From contig JBGUYY010000029.1 of the NCBI GenBank assembly GCA_045222555.1, positions 248,001-312,000 on the forward strand: a DNA stretch of 64,000 nt, read 5' to 3'. Positions 23,897-32,875 of the stretch are shown here, in pieces; the stretch's first letter is position 1, and each line of letters starts with the position of its first letter. The notes beneath the pieces are model-generated. The model saw nothing but the letters and a program-made list of their open reading frames with translations, did not search any database and was not told the origin of the DNA. The stretch is from UBA1756 sp045222555 (GTDB lineage Bacteria; Bacteroidota; Bacteroidia; Bacteroidales; WCHB1-69). The position numbers and the translations under genes are program-made.

Positions 23897-24499
23897 ATGT
23901 TCAATTACACCTACCGCACCATCGCCAAAGAGTCAGAGGGACTTTACAAAGAGAAGGGCAGCCGTTTCATCGCCCTCGCCTACCCTGTGCGCACCGAGGA
24001 GGAGGTGAAGCGGCATGTGGCCGACGTGAAGAAAAAGTACTATGATGCCCGCCACCACTGTTATGCCTACATCCTGGGTGCCAATAAGGATGCGTACCGC
24101 ATGAACGACGACGGCGAGCCTTCGGGCACGGCAGGACGGCCCATCCACGGCCAACTGTTGTCGAAAGATTTGACCGACACGCTGATTATAGTTATCCGTT
24201 ATTTCGGCGGTATCAAACTGGGAGTCAGCGGATTAATCAATGCCTATAAGACCGCAGCGAAAGATGCGCTGGACAACAACACCATTGTGGAGAAATTCGT
24301 GGAGGAGGATTACCAACTGCGCTTCCCTCCCCTTTCGATGAACAAGGTGATGCAGCTGCTGAAGCGCGAGACCGTGAAAATCACCGACCAGCAGTACGAC
24401 ACCGACTGCATCATCCGTTTCACGGTGCAGAAGCGTGACGCTGACAATCTGTTAGAAGCCCTGCGGAAAGTGGACGGCGCGGTCGTGGAAGCAGTATAG
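23897..24499 (+). CDS. YigZ/IMPACT-family protein
   Basis: A 200-residue YigZ-type protein. The conserved block DDGEPSGTAGRPIHGQL and VIRYFGGIKLGVSGLINAYKTAAKDAL define the family. The C-terminal 70 residues form the usual ferredoxin-like extra domain. Eukaryotic IMPACT regulates Gcn2; bacterial members bind nucleic acid or ribosomes but have no settled role. It starts 2 bases after the transglutaminase gene and so is co-transcribed, and it ends 3 bases from the convergent methylase gene. Confidence 0.93.
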   Translation: MFNYTYRTIAKESEGLYKEKGSRFIALAYPVRTEEEVKRHVADVKKKYYDARHHCYAYILGANKDAYRMNDDGEPSGTAGRPIHGQLLSKDLTDTLIIVIRYFGGIKLGVSGLINAYKTAAKDALDNNTIVEKFVEEDYQLRFPPLSMNKVMQLLKRETVKITDQQYDTDCIIRFTVQKRDADNLLEALRKVDGAVVEAV

Positions 24500-24502
24500 A
24501 CC

Positions 24503-25507
24503 CTATTTTCGCACCATCACATGCAAATACTCAGTGGTGTTGTGGGCATGGTGTTTTCTATTTTCATCATTATCGGCCTTGAAACGCTGATTCCGCACCT
24601 CGATACAATCGTACCGACCATATTTTGACATGGTTTGACGGATGGTTTCTGGGGAAAGCAGTCCTTCATTATTATAAGAAAGGAAAACATAATGGAAACG
24701 GGCATTCTTGAGCAGGTCGTCGAATGCGTCTAATACCTTGACGCGGCTGCAATAGCGGGAACGCTGATAAGGTCCAACACCCGTTTTTCCTTTCGGAACG
24801 AAAGGTTGATAATTAGCTATCGTATTTAGTATATGATAATTAGCACCATACTGTCGCACATTATAAGGTGGGTCAAGGTAGAGAATATCGCCTTCAATAC
24901 GATGAATTAAGGCGTTGGCATCTTCCTGATAGACCTCATTCTGCTGGTCGGTGCAATCGAAGCTGGCAGGAGTGAGTACGAGCGGCTTCATCGCCATCGG
25001 CTTCAAGTTTTTCAGGAAGGCCCCATAAACCGAGGCGGTGTTGGCTAGTCGGTCAGCCTCTTCCAACAAACTGCAAATCAGGAAGTAATACATATCTTCC
25101 GAAATACTTTTTTCTTCCAACCACTCCCCTATGGCGCGGCGCATGGCATCGATTTTCATGCCGTTGGCATCGGAGAAATAACAGCGTCCGCTACCACTTC
25201 CAAGGCAATAATTTTGATAGATAAATCCATCGCTGACGGGTGGCAGGTTGTTGAGTTCGCTAAGCCAGAATTTCCAGTCGGCCAATGGTTTACAATTTCC
25301 GATATAATGCCGGTTCAGCACAAAGCTATACGATTCGAGATCGTTGGCAATGACCTTGCGCACGAAAGGTTTGGCGGCATTTCCCACCGCGCCGGTGCCG
25401 GCAAAGAGGTCACAAAAAACCTTGTCAGACCAGTCCTCGCCCACCACATCGCGCATGGCGCCGAGGAGGAAGCCTGTCATCCTGTTTTTGGAACCGATAT
25501 AGTTCAT
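24503..25507 (-). CDS. D12-class DNA adenine methyltransferase, orphan
   Basis: A 334-residue alpha-class N6-adenine methylase. MNYIGSK at the start, the SAM motif DLFAGTGAVG (motif I), and LYLDPPYNVRQYG (motif IV) are in the order of the D12/Dam group. No restriction gene is adjacent, so it is either solitary or a core-genome regulator of methylation. Length fits D12 methylases with a target domain between the motifs; its target cannot be told from sequence. It is downstream of, and nearly touching, the LysM-esterase gene and is probably read from that gene's promoter. Confidence 0.93.
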   Translation of the reverse strand: MNYIGSKNRMTGFLLGAMRDVVGEDWSDKVFCDLFAGTGAVGNAAKPFVRKVIANDLESYSFVLNRHYIGNCKPLADWKFWLSELNNLPPVSDGFIYQNYCLGSGSGRCYFSDANGMKIDAMRRAIGEWLEEKSISEDMYYFLICSLLEEADRLANTASVYGAFLKNLKPMAMKPLVLTPASFDCTDQQNEVYQEDANALIHRIEGDILYLDPPYNVRQYGANYHILNTIANYQPFVPKGKTGVGPYQRSRYCSRVKVLDAFDDLLKNARFHYVFLSYNNEGLLSPETIRQTMSKYGRYDCIEVRNQRFKADNDENRKHHAHNTTEYLHVMVRK

Positions 25508-25509
25508 GC

Positions 25510-26583
25510 TTACTTAACCCGCAGTTTGCGCCCGATCTGAAGGATGGTGGTCTCCTTGATTTTATTGAGCTTACAGAGTTTGCTCACGGTGGTGTGATAT
25601 TTGCGAGCGATGGAGCTGAGGGTGTCGCCCTTACGCACCTTATAGTACTGTGGAGAAGAACTGCTTGACTTGGTTGGTGCGGAAGTTTGCTGCACCTTTG
25701 TTTGCTGCTGGTTATCAGCCTGTTGTACCGCAGTATCATTGGCTTGTGCTGTGGTGTCGGTCTGTGCGGAGGGCACATTGCCATTGCCGTTGGCTACGGT
25801 AAAATGCGACGTGGAGCGGTCGATATTGGTATAGGCTTTCGACATGGTAGACACAGTGATGTCCACCTCTTTATTGACCGGACGGTTAGTGTCGTTAAGG
25901 CGATGAGCGAAGAGCCACTCGTAGGTTTCTTCAAGGTAGAAGATCTTGGCCAGCGCGCCGTGGCTTTGTCCGGGCAGTTTGGTAAAGCGCAGGCGGGAGG
26001 TGTCGCCGCAGGCTTTCATCGCATTAACAATTTTCTGGGATTGGGAGAAAGAGATCGCCTTGTCGGCGGTGCCGTGCATGATCCAGAGGGGCACTTGGCA
26101 AAGCGAGCAGTGGTCGGAGAGGTTGCTGCCGCCGCACAGTGCCATTGCCGCCGCCACCTTGTCGGGGTAGGCCGCCACGAAATGGATGGTGCCGTAGCCA
26201 CCGAGACTCATTCCTAAAACATACAAACGGTTGGTATCCACCGCATAACGCGCTTCCACCCACTGCAGCACATTCATGATCTTAGCGGGGTTCCACGAAC
26301 CGCCGGGGTTTTGGGGAGCCACCACTACGGCGTCGATTTTGCGACCCATTTTCAATGCATCCAGCGGACCGTAGCGGCGCACGCGGTTCAGGTCGCTGCC
26401 ACATAGGCTCTGTCCGTGCAGAAACAGCACAATCGGCTTGTCGGCTGAGGTGGTATCGTAGCCTTCGGGAGTATAAATCCAGAAGTTATAACCGTTGGTG
26501 ACTTTATTGGTATAAGATGTCAGCTGTTGCGCCGAGACCAACAGCGGAAGACAAAGCGTCAATATCAGGAGGAATTTCTTCAT
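25510..26583 (-). CDS. Secreted esterase/hydrolase with C-terminal LysM
   Basis: A 357-residue exported protein. After the signal MKKFLLILTLCLPLLVSAQ comes an alpha/beta-hydrolase domain: LFLHGQSLCG oxyanion region, the nucleophile elbow GMSLGGYG, MHGTADKAIS with the Asp, and GQSHGAL with the His. A Gln/Thr/Ser-rich linker (residues 265-305) leads to a LysM domain YKVRKGDTLSSIARKYH that binds peptidoglycan. Related to phospholipase/carboxylesterases and polyhydroxybutyrate or feruloyl esterases. It is likely tethered to the cell wall and may deacylate cell-envelope or dietary polymer. An alternative ATG is at 26592. Confidence 0.9.
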   Translation of the reverse strand: MKKFLLILTLCLPLLVSAQQLTSYTNKVTNGYNFWIYTPEGYDTTSADKPIVLFLHGQSLCGSDLNRVRRYGPLDALKMGRKIDAVVVAPQNPGGSWNPAKIMNVLQWVEARYAVDTNRLYVLGMSLGGYGTIHFVAAYPDKVAAAMALCGGSNLSDHCSLCQVPLWIMHGTADKAISFSQSQKIVNAMKACGDTSRLRFTKLPGQSHGALAKIFYLEETYEWLFAHRLNDTNRPVNKEVDITVSTMSKAYTNIDRSTSHFTVANGNGNVPSAQTDTTAQANDTAVQQADNQQQTKVQQTSAPTKSSSSSPQYYKVRKGDTLSSIARKYHTTVSKLCKLNKIKETTILQIGRKLRVK

Positions 26584-26611
26584 AAAAAACAATCATTCAA
26601 ATTACAACGTG

Positions 26612-26619
26612 CAAAAATA
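26612..26619 (-). promoter_or_regulatory. TAnnTTTG promoter core for esterase-methylase operon
   Basis: Minus-strand TATTTTTG about 30 bases upstream of the esterase ATG, back to back with the promoter at 26683-26690. Confidence 0.6.
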
Positions 26620-26682
26620 CAAAAAAAATCGGAAACGCTTCAAAAAACGAAGCGGAGATGCTTTTATTCAAAAGATTATTAT

Positions 26683-26690
26683 TAATTTTG
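26683..26690 (+). promoter_or_regulatory. TAnnTTTG promoter core for small lipoprotein operon
   Basis: TAATTTTG 21 bases before the ATG at 26711. It shows that the frame beginning at 26609 starts too early. Confidence 0.6.
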
Positions 26691-26710
26691 CAGCTGCATT
26701 TCAGATTATC

Positions 26711-26974
26711 ATGAAAAAAATCATATTCACCACCATCATCTTATTAACCACTTGTATATTAGCAACTTCTTGTCATAAAGACTGTATCTGCAAATATTAC
26801 CGGAATGACAAGTTGTACGACATCAAGACGTGGGATGACAAACATGTGACGGATGAGGACTGTGAAGGGATGAACGACTCGCGTGAAGTATCTGTCCCGA
26901 TAGGCGAGCTCACCGACCTTCCCGTGGGAGATGTCGAACTGGTGAACCTGAGGGTGGAATGTGCAAGAGACTAA
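26711..26974 (+). CDS. Small Cys-rich lipoprotein, paralogue A
   Basis: An 87-residue lipoprotein precursor: MKKIIFTTIILLTTCILATSC with lipobox ATSC. The mature part begins HKDCICKYYRNDKLYDIKTW and contains DCEGM. It is a paralogue of the next gene: both share D-C-x-C-K-Y-Y, a D-x-L near-repeat, a W-D and a D-C-x-x-M block, so the Cys residues may form disulfides. I do not recognise a family; the role is unknown. Confidence 0.72.
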   Translation: MKKIIFTTIILLTTCILATSCHKDCICKYYRNDKLYDIKTWDDKHVTDEDCEGMNDSREVSVPIGELTDLPVGDVELVNLRVECARD

Positions 26975-27002
26975 TTTTTGAATTCATAAACTTCATAAAA
27001 AA

Positions 27003-27245
27003 ATGAAAAAAATCTTAACCATCATCGGCGCGGCCGTATTCTCACTGGCCTTTTTCAGTTCCTGCGAATCCAGCGACTGCCTGTGCAAATACTATGATGA
27101 GAACGACCAACTGCTCGGCTACGACAGCTGGGACGGTTCCAACATGAATGCGAATGACTGTGCCAACATGGAGAATGACAACACCGTAGAAGTAAACGGC
27201 AACGAAGTAGTAGCCAGCAACGTATCCTGTTCCACATCCTGGTAA
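27003..27245 (+). CDS. Small Cys-rich lipoprotein, paralogue B
   Basis: An 80-residue lipoprotein with signal MKKILTIIGAAVFSLAFFSSC (lipobox FSSC). The mature part shares DCLCKYYDENDQL, SWDG and DCANM with the preceding gene, 28 bases away, so the two are a tandem duplication that has diverged. Its stop overlaps the meaB start (TAATG), which couples it to an unrelated housekeeping gene. No function is known. Confidence 0.75.
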   Translation: MKKILTIIGAAVFSLAFFSSCESSDCLCKYYDENDQLLGYDSWDGSNMNANDCANMENDNTVEVNGNEVVASNVSCSTSW

Positions 27246-28312
27246 TGGTCACCTTCGACACAGCACTTCACGAGCGGGAAGGCATTGAGCAGCCTGCCCA
27301 AGTCAATCCGAACCTGCAGCGGCGCAAACGGCGCGAGCTGTCGGTACAGGACTATGTTGACGGCATCCTGCAGGGCGACCGTGTCATCTTGAGCCGTGCC
27401 ATCACCCTGATTGAAAGCACCAATCCCGAGCACCAGAGGTTGGCACAGCAGGTCATTGAAGCTTGTCTGCCGCATGCAGGCAACTCGCTGCGCATCGGCA
27501 TCACCGGTGTGCCGGGGGCTGGCAAGAGCACCTTCATCGAGGCGTTCGGAAAGTTTCTCACCGCACAGGGCAAACACATCGCCGTGCTGGCCATCGACCC
27601 CAGCAGTGAGCGGTCGAAAGGGAGCATCTTGGGCGACAAGACCCGCATGGAGCAGCTCTCCACCGACCCGCACGCCTTCATCCGCCCCTCCCCCTCAGGC
27701 CTTACCCTCGGCGGCGTGGCCCGCAAGACCCGCGAAACCATCATCCTCTGCGAGGCCGCCGGCTTCGACGTCATCATCGTAGAGACCGTCGGCGTGGGAC
27801 AGTCGGAAACCGTCGTCAAGTCGATGGTGGACTTCTTCCTGCTGCTTATGCTGGCCGGCGCCGGCGACGAGCTGCAGGGCATCAAGCGCGGCATCATGGA
27901 GATGGCCGACGCCCTTGTCATCAACAAGGCCGACGGCGACAATGTCACCCCCGCCGAACTCGCCAAAACCCGCTACCAGTCGGCACTGCACCTATTTCCG
28001 CAGAACGAGAACGGCTGGATGGTGCCTGTCACCACCTGCTCCGCCCTCGAACACACGGCCATCGACAAGGTGTGGGAGATCATTACCGACTTTGAAACTC
28101 TTACCAAAGGCAACGGCTATTTCGCCAAAAACCGCAACGAACAGAATGTCAAGATCTTTTATGATTGGATAGACTTCACCATCAAAAATAACTTCTTCAA
28201 CCTCCCCAACGTGCAAATCGCCATCGACACCCTCCTGCCGAGGGTGCTGGCCGGTGAAATCACCCCCTACCAAGCTGGCAATGTGGTGGTATCAGAGGGA
28301 GATCATCATTGA
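27245..28312 (+). CDS. meaB: MeaB/ArgK-family G3E GTPase (methylmalonyl-CoA mutase chaperone)
   Basis: A 355-residue GTPase: Walker A GVPGAGKSTFIEAFG, AIDPSSERSKGSILGDKTRM, ETVGVGQSET and the guanine motif NKADGD. MeaB protects and loads adenosylcobalamin onto methylmalonyl-CoA mutase in the propionate/succinate pathway of Bacteroidales. The mutase genes are not in this window. The start ATG overlaps the stop of the upstream lipoprotein gene. An N-terminal helical arm of about 85 residues is as in the family. Confidence 0.95.
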   Translation: MVTFDTALHEREGIEQPAQVNPNLQRRKRRELSVQDYVDGILQGDRVILSRAITLIESTNPEHQRLAQQVIEACLPHAGNSLRIGITGVPGAGKSTFIEAFGKFLTAQGKHIAVLAIDPSSERSKGSILGDKTRMEQLSTDPHAFIRPSPSGLTLGGVARKTRETIILCEAAGFDVIIVETVGVGQSETVVKSMVDFFLLLMLAGAGDELQGIKRGIMEMADALVINKADGDNVTPAELAKTRYQSALHLFPQNENGWMVPVTTCSALEHTAIDKVWEIITDFETLTKGNGYFAKNRNEQNVKIFYDWIDFTIKNNFFNLPNVQIAIDTLLPRVLAGEITPYQAGNVVVSEGDHH

Positions 28313-28345
28313 AAATCATTATTTTAGAAAATAAAAACCAATAAT

Positions 28346-29617
28346 ATGTTACAAATCCAAATTCTACGCGAAAATCCAGAACAAGTCATTGCAAGACTGA
28401 AAGTTAAAAACTTCGACGCCACTGAGTTGGTCAACAATATCCTCACCCTTGACGCCCAATTGCGCCAGCTGAAGAAAAGCCTCGACAACAACCTGATGGA
28501 GCAGGGCAAGATTGCCAAGTCCATCGGACAGATGTTCAAGGAAGGCCGTCGCGAAGAGGCCGAACAAATGAAGGCCCAGACTGCCGAGCTGAAGGCACAA
28601 GAGAAAGAGATGCAAGTCGAGTTGGATGAGAAAGGACAAAAAATCAACGAGATGATGGTGCTGCTGCCCAACATGCCGCACGCTTCCGTGCCGCTCGGAA
28701 AGGGCGCTGAAGACAACGAAGTGGTATATCAGGAAGGCGATGCCACGCCAATGGCGGAAGGCTGTCTGCCCCACTGGGAGTTGGTGAAAAAATACGACAT
28801 CATCGACTTCGACCTCGGCAGTAAGATCACGGGCGCAGGATTTCCCGTTTACAAAGGAAAAGGTGCCAAGATGCAGCGTGCGCTCATTAACTTCTTCCTG
28901 AACAGCGCCACTGAAATGGGCTACACCGAAATCCAGCCGCCCTATATGGTGAACGAGGCTTCTGCTTACGCCACCGGTCAGCTGCCTGACAAGGAAGGAC
29001 AGATGTACCACGCCACCCTTGACAACTTCTACCTCATCCCCACTGCCGAAGTGCCGGTGACCAACATCTACCGCGACGTCATTCTGAAAGAGAGCGACTT
29101 CCCCATCAAGAACTGTGCCTATTCGGCCTGTTTCCGCCGCGAGGCCGGCTCGTACGGCAAGGATGTGCGCGGTCTGAACCGTCTGCACCAGCTCGACAAG
29201 GTGGAGATCGTACAGGTTGAACATCCTGACAGATCGTATGAGACCTTGGAGCAGATGAAACAGTACGGCATGTCGCTGCTGCAACGGCTCGGACTTCCCT
29301 TCCGCGTGCTGCGCCTCTGTGGCGGTGACATCAGCTTCACCTCGGCGCTCACCTATGACCTGGAAGTCTTCTCCAAAGCGCAAGAAAAATGGCTGGAGGT
29401 CAGCTCCATCTCCAATTTTGAAAGCTATCAGGCCAACCGTCTGCATCTGCGTTTCAAAGACAGCAACGGCAAGATGCGGTTGGCACACACCCTGAACGGC
29501 AGTGCCCTCGCCCTGCCGCGCGTGATGGCCGCCCTCCTCGAAAACAACCAGACTCCCGAAGGCATCATCGTGCCCGAAGTGCTCCGTCCCTTCACTGGCT
29601 TCGACCTTATCAACTAA
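28346..29617 (+). CDS. serS: Seryl-tRNA synthetase
   Basis: A 423-residue class II aminoacyl-tRNA synthetase charging tRNA-Ser. The N-terminal 110 residues are the long antiparallel coiled-coil arm that reads the extra arm of tRNA-Ser. Catalytic motifs: TGQLPDKEGQMY, motif 2 FRREAGSYGKDVRGLNRLHQ, the LRLCGGD region, and motif 3 GSALALPRVMAALLENNQ. Length is standard. The stop overlaps the next gene's ATG (TAATG). Confidence 0.98.
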   Translation: MLQIQILRENPEQVIARLKVKNFDATELVNNILTLDAQLRQLKKSLDNNLMEQGKIAKSIGQMFKEGRREEAEQMKAQTAELKAQEKEMQVELDEKGQKINEMMVLLPNMPHASVPLGKGAEDNEVVYQEGDATPMAEGCLPHWELVKKYDIIDFDLGSKITGAGFPVYKGKGAKMQRALINFFLNSATEMGYTEIQPPYMVNEASAYATGQLPDKEGQMYHATLDNFYLIPTAEVPVTNIYRDVILKESDFPIKNCAYSACFRREAGSYGKDVRGLNRLHQLDKVEIVQVEHPDRSYETLEQMKQYGMSLLQRLGLPFRVLRLCGGDISFTSALTYDLEVFSKAQEKWLEVSSISNFESYQANRLHLRFKDSNGKMRLAHTLNGSALALPRVMAALLENNQTPEGIIVPEVLRPFTGFDLIN

Positions 29618-31473
29618 TGAAGAAACTGCTGCTGCTTTTCCTGTTCGCCCTCTCCCTGACTGCTGCTGTTGGGCAGAACCAGCGTTCCCAAGAGGAACAG
29701 CTGGGGATACAGTATTATCAGAATGGCGAATTTGAGAAGGCTGCCCCGATGTTCGAGAAAGTGTACAATGCCAATCCCAACTCCTACATCTATTACTATT
29801 ATTACCAAACCCTTCTGCAATTAGGCAATTTCAAAGAAGCAGAAAAGGTGGTCAAGAAGCAGCAGAAAAAATTCCCCACCACACAGCGGTATAAGATCGA
29901 CCTCGGCTATGTGTACGAAAGTGCGGGAGAACAGGAGAAGGCTGATCAGGTGTATAACGATGCCATCAAGGATATGCCGGCCAAGGAGCCCAATGTACGG
30001 GAACTGGCCAACGCATTCCTTGCCAGGAAACAATACCAATATGCCATCACCACCCTCGAGCGCGGTCGCAAACTGCTCAACAACCAGCAGCTGTTTGTCA
30101 GCGAACTGTCGAATGTATATATCCAGACCAACCGCACCGACATGGTGGTGGAGGAAGCCCTCCGCTTGGTCAGCGACGACGTAAGGGGCAAGATACCGGA
30201 TGTGCAGAAAATCATCCAGAACCTGTTAGCCACCGATGAAGACAAGCAGAAGTATGAGGTGGTGAAAAATGTGTTGCTGAGAAAAACGCAGGAGAATCCG
30301 AGCAATGTGTGCTATGAAATCCTTCTGCAGTGGGTGTACCAACTTGACAAGAACTATGAGGATGCCCTCGTGTTGGCGAAAGCCATCGACCGCAAGCTGA
30401 AAGGCGACGGTCACCGTGTATATGCCCTCGCCACAGACGCCAACCGCGACAAGTCGTACGACGCTGCCATTGAAGCCCTTGACTACATCATTCAAAAAGG
30501 AGAAGATAACGCCTACTACACCAATGCCAAATTCCTGCTGCTGGATGTGAAGTACGACAAACTCTCCTCCACTTCGCCCATCGACAAGGCGGCTGCCACG
30601 CAGCTGGCCGACGAGTTCGCCACGCTGCTGCAAGAGTACGGGCTGCATGAGGGCACCTCTGAATGGACCCGCAAATACGCCCACCTGCTGGCCTTCTATA
30701 TTGACCGTACAGAAGATGCCAAGACACTCCTCAACCAGGCCATCGCCAACTCAGCCCGCGACCTCAAGGAAAAATCACTTTACAAGACCGACCTCGCTGA
30801 TATTGAGCTGTATATGGGAGATGTGTGGGAAGCAACCCTCCACTATTCGCAGGTGGACAAAGACCTGCCCACCGACATCATTGGACAGAATGCGAAGTTC
30901 AAGAATGCCAAACTATCCTTCTATATCGGGGAATTCGAGTGGGCGAAAAGCCAGCTGGATGTGCTGCGTGCCGCCACCTCCAAACTCATCGCCAACGATG
31001 CCATGTATTTCTCACTGCTCATCAGCGACAACGAAGAGGAGACAGATGAGGATGCCGGTCTGTTTGCCGACTCCACCGAAACCAACCAGCCCCTGCGCTA
31101 CTATGCCAAGGCCGACTTTCTCATGTTCCAGAACAAAGATGACGAAGCCGAGCGGATGCTGGACTCCGTGCTGATTGTGTCACCTTACGGGAAACTCGCT
31201 GACGACGTGTATTACCAAAAGGCAAAGCTGGCCGTGAAACGCAAGGACTATCTTGGGGCGGAGCAGCTGCTGAGCAAAATCGTCTCCTCCTATTCTTACG
31301 ACCTGCTGGCCGACGATGCCACCTTCATGATGGCGGAGCTGTACGACTACTACATCAAGGATACCGGCAAGGCGATGGATTTTTACCAGAAGCTGCTAAA
31401 AGAATTCCCTGACAGTCTGTACACCGTTGATGCCCGCAAGCGCTACCGCGAGCTGCGCGGCGACACCTTCTAA
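29617..31473 (+). CDS. Exported TPR-repeat protein
   Basis: A 618-residue protein with a signal peptide ending near residue 20 (FALSLTAAVGQ) and helical TPR-like repeats throughout (EEQLGIQYYQNGEFEKAAPMF, then NPNSYIYYYYYQTLLQLGNF, and YQKLLKEFPDSLYTVDARKR near the end). It is probably a periplasmic scaffold or assembly protein in the envelope. The exact partner is not evident. Its ATG overlaps the serS stop, and the MATE transporter gene begins 9 bases after it. Confidence 0.85.
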   Translation: MKKLLLLFLFALSLTAAVGQNQRSQEEQLGIQYYQNGEFEKAAPMFEKVYNANPNSYIYYYYYQTLLQLGNFKEAEKVVKKQQKKFPTTQRYKIDLGYVYESAGEQEKADQVYNDAIKDMPAKEPNVRELANAFLARKQYQYAITTLERGRKLLNNQQLFVSELSNVYIQTNRTDMVVEEALRLVSDDVRGKIPDVQKIIQNLLATDEDKQKYEVVKNVLLRKTQENPSNVCYEILLQWVYQLDKNYEDALVLAKAIDRKLKGDGHRVYALATDANRDKSYDAAIEALDYIIQKGEDNAYYTNAKFLLLDVKYDKLSSTSPIDKAAATQLADEFATLLQEYGLHEGTSEWTRKYAHLLAFYIDRTEDAKTLLNQAIANSARDLKEKSLYKTDLADIELYMGDVWEATLHYSQVDKDLPTDIIGQNAKFKNAKLSFYIGEFEWAKSQLDVLRAATSKLIANDAMYFSLLISDNEEETDEDAGLFADSTETNQPLRYYAKADFLMFQNKDDEAERMLDSVLIVSPYGKLADDVYYQKAKLAVKRKDYLGAEQLLSKIVSSYSYDLLADDATFMMAELYDYYIKDTGKAMDFYQKLLKEFPDSLYTVDARKRYRELRGDTF

Positions 31474-31482
31474 CCAACTTCC

Positions 31483-32862
31483 ATGACCGACCGCGCAACA
31501 CAACTGGAGCAGAGTAGTATCGGCAGAATGCTGTTTGTGTTTGCGCTGCCCGCCATCATCGCCACCTCGGCCACCTCTTTATACAACATTATCGACCGGA
31601 TTTTCATTGGCAACTCAGTAGGCGCCATGGGGTTGGCCGCCATGACCATCGCCTTGCCAGTGATGAATCTCGCCACCGCCTTTGGCACGCTCGTGGGGGC
31701 AGGTGCTGCCGCCCTCACCTCCATCCGTCTTGGCGAACGGCAGCACGACAAAGCCACGCTGATACTGGGCAACGCCTTACTGCTCAACATCATCATCAGC
31801 ATAGCTTTCACCATCATCACCCTCATCTTCCTGGATCCTATTCTGCTGTTATTTGGTGCTGACCAATACACCCTTCCTTACGCACGATCGTTCCTTCAGA
31901 TTATCCTTGCCGGCAATATCTTCACCCACATCCTGTTCGGGCTCAACAGCATCATGCGCGCCAGCGGCTACCCCTTCAAGGCCATGTTCTCCATCCTCAT
32001 CACCGTGGCTTGCAATGTCATCCTCGCCCCCATCTTTATCTTTGCCTTGGAGTGGGAAATGCGCGGGGCCGCCACCGCCACCGTCATCTCGCAGTTTGTG
32101 GGCATGTGCTGGGTACTGGCCCATTTCAGCCAATCGAAATCACGTATCCACTTCCAAAAACAACACATCCGTCTGAACCTCAGAACCGCCCTGGCCATGT
32201 TCGCCATCGGCCTCTCCCCCTTCATCATCCATGTCTGCGCATCACTTATTAATGTATTCATCAACAGACAGTTGGATGATTATGGCAACTTCGCCATAGC
32301 CACCTACGGCATCATCGCAGCCTTGCAGTCGCTGGTCGTCACCATGGTGTTAGGACTCACCCATGGCATGCAGCCCATTGTGGGCTTCAACTACGGGGCA
32401 CGCCACAACGACCGAGTGATGAAAACCTACCGGCTCACCCTCCTATGGGCAACGATCATCTGCGCCACCTTCTTCTTGGCTATCGAGTGCTTTCCCCAGC
32501 AGATTGCCCATGCCTTCACCAATGATCCACAAATCATCGCCGCCTCCGTCGCCGCGCTGCGCATCAGCTGCGCAGCCATGCTGATAGTCGGCTTCCAGAT
32601 TGTAACCTCCACCTTTTTCCAAGCCATCAACAAAGCAGGCATCTCCATCCTTCTCTCCCTTCTCCGGCAAATCATCTTCCTACTTCCCTTCCTCTGGTTT
32701 CTCCCCCAACTGTTGTCCATCAACGGAGTGTGGTGGTCGATGCCAGCAGCCGACTTCTGTGCCGCTGCGGTAACGGCAGTGGTCATGGCCTTCGCAACCC
32801 GCAAACTCGTACGCCAGTCCTCCCCTTCCAAAATCGAAACTCCAACAACGTCAATCTATTAA
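31483..32862 (+). CDS. MATE-family multidrug/cation antiporter
   Basis: A 459-residue inner-membrane transporter with about 12 hydrophobic segments in two similar halves. SLYNIIDRIFIGNSVGAMGLAAM at the start and GLTHGMQPIVGFNYGARHNDRV in the second half are typical of the bacterial MATE (DinF/NorM) group. It extrudes drugs or metabolites in exchange for H+ or Na+. The substrate cannot be deduced. The gene is in a run with the TPR protein and the VanX-like lipoprotein. Confidence 0.94.
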   Translation: MTDRATQLEQSSIGRMLFVFALPAIIATSATSLYNIIDRIFIGNSVGAMGLAAMTIALPVMNLATAFGTLVGAGAAALTSIRLGERQHDKATLILGNALLLNIIISIAFTIITLIFLDPILLLFGADQYTLPYARSFLQIILAGNIFTHILFGLNSIMRASGYPFKAMFSILITVACNVILAPIFIFALEWEMRGAATATVISQFVGMCWVLAHFSQSKSRIHFQKQHIRLNLRTALAMFAIGLSPFIIHVCASLINVFINRQLDDYGNFAIATYGIIAALQSLVVTMVLGLTHGMQPIVGFNYGARHNDRVMKTYRLTLLWATIICATFFLAIECFPQQIAHAFTNDPQIIAASVAALRISCAAMLIVGFQIVTSTFFQAINKAGISILLSLLRQIIFLLPFLWFLPQLLSINGVWWSMPAADFCAAAVTAVVMAFATRKLVRQSSPSKIETPTTSIY

Positions 32863-32875
32863 ATCATTCAATATT

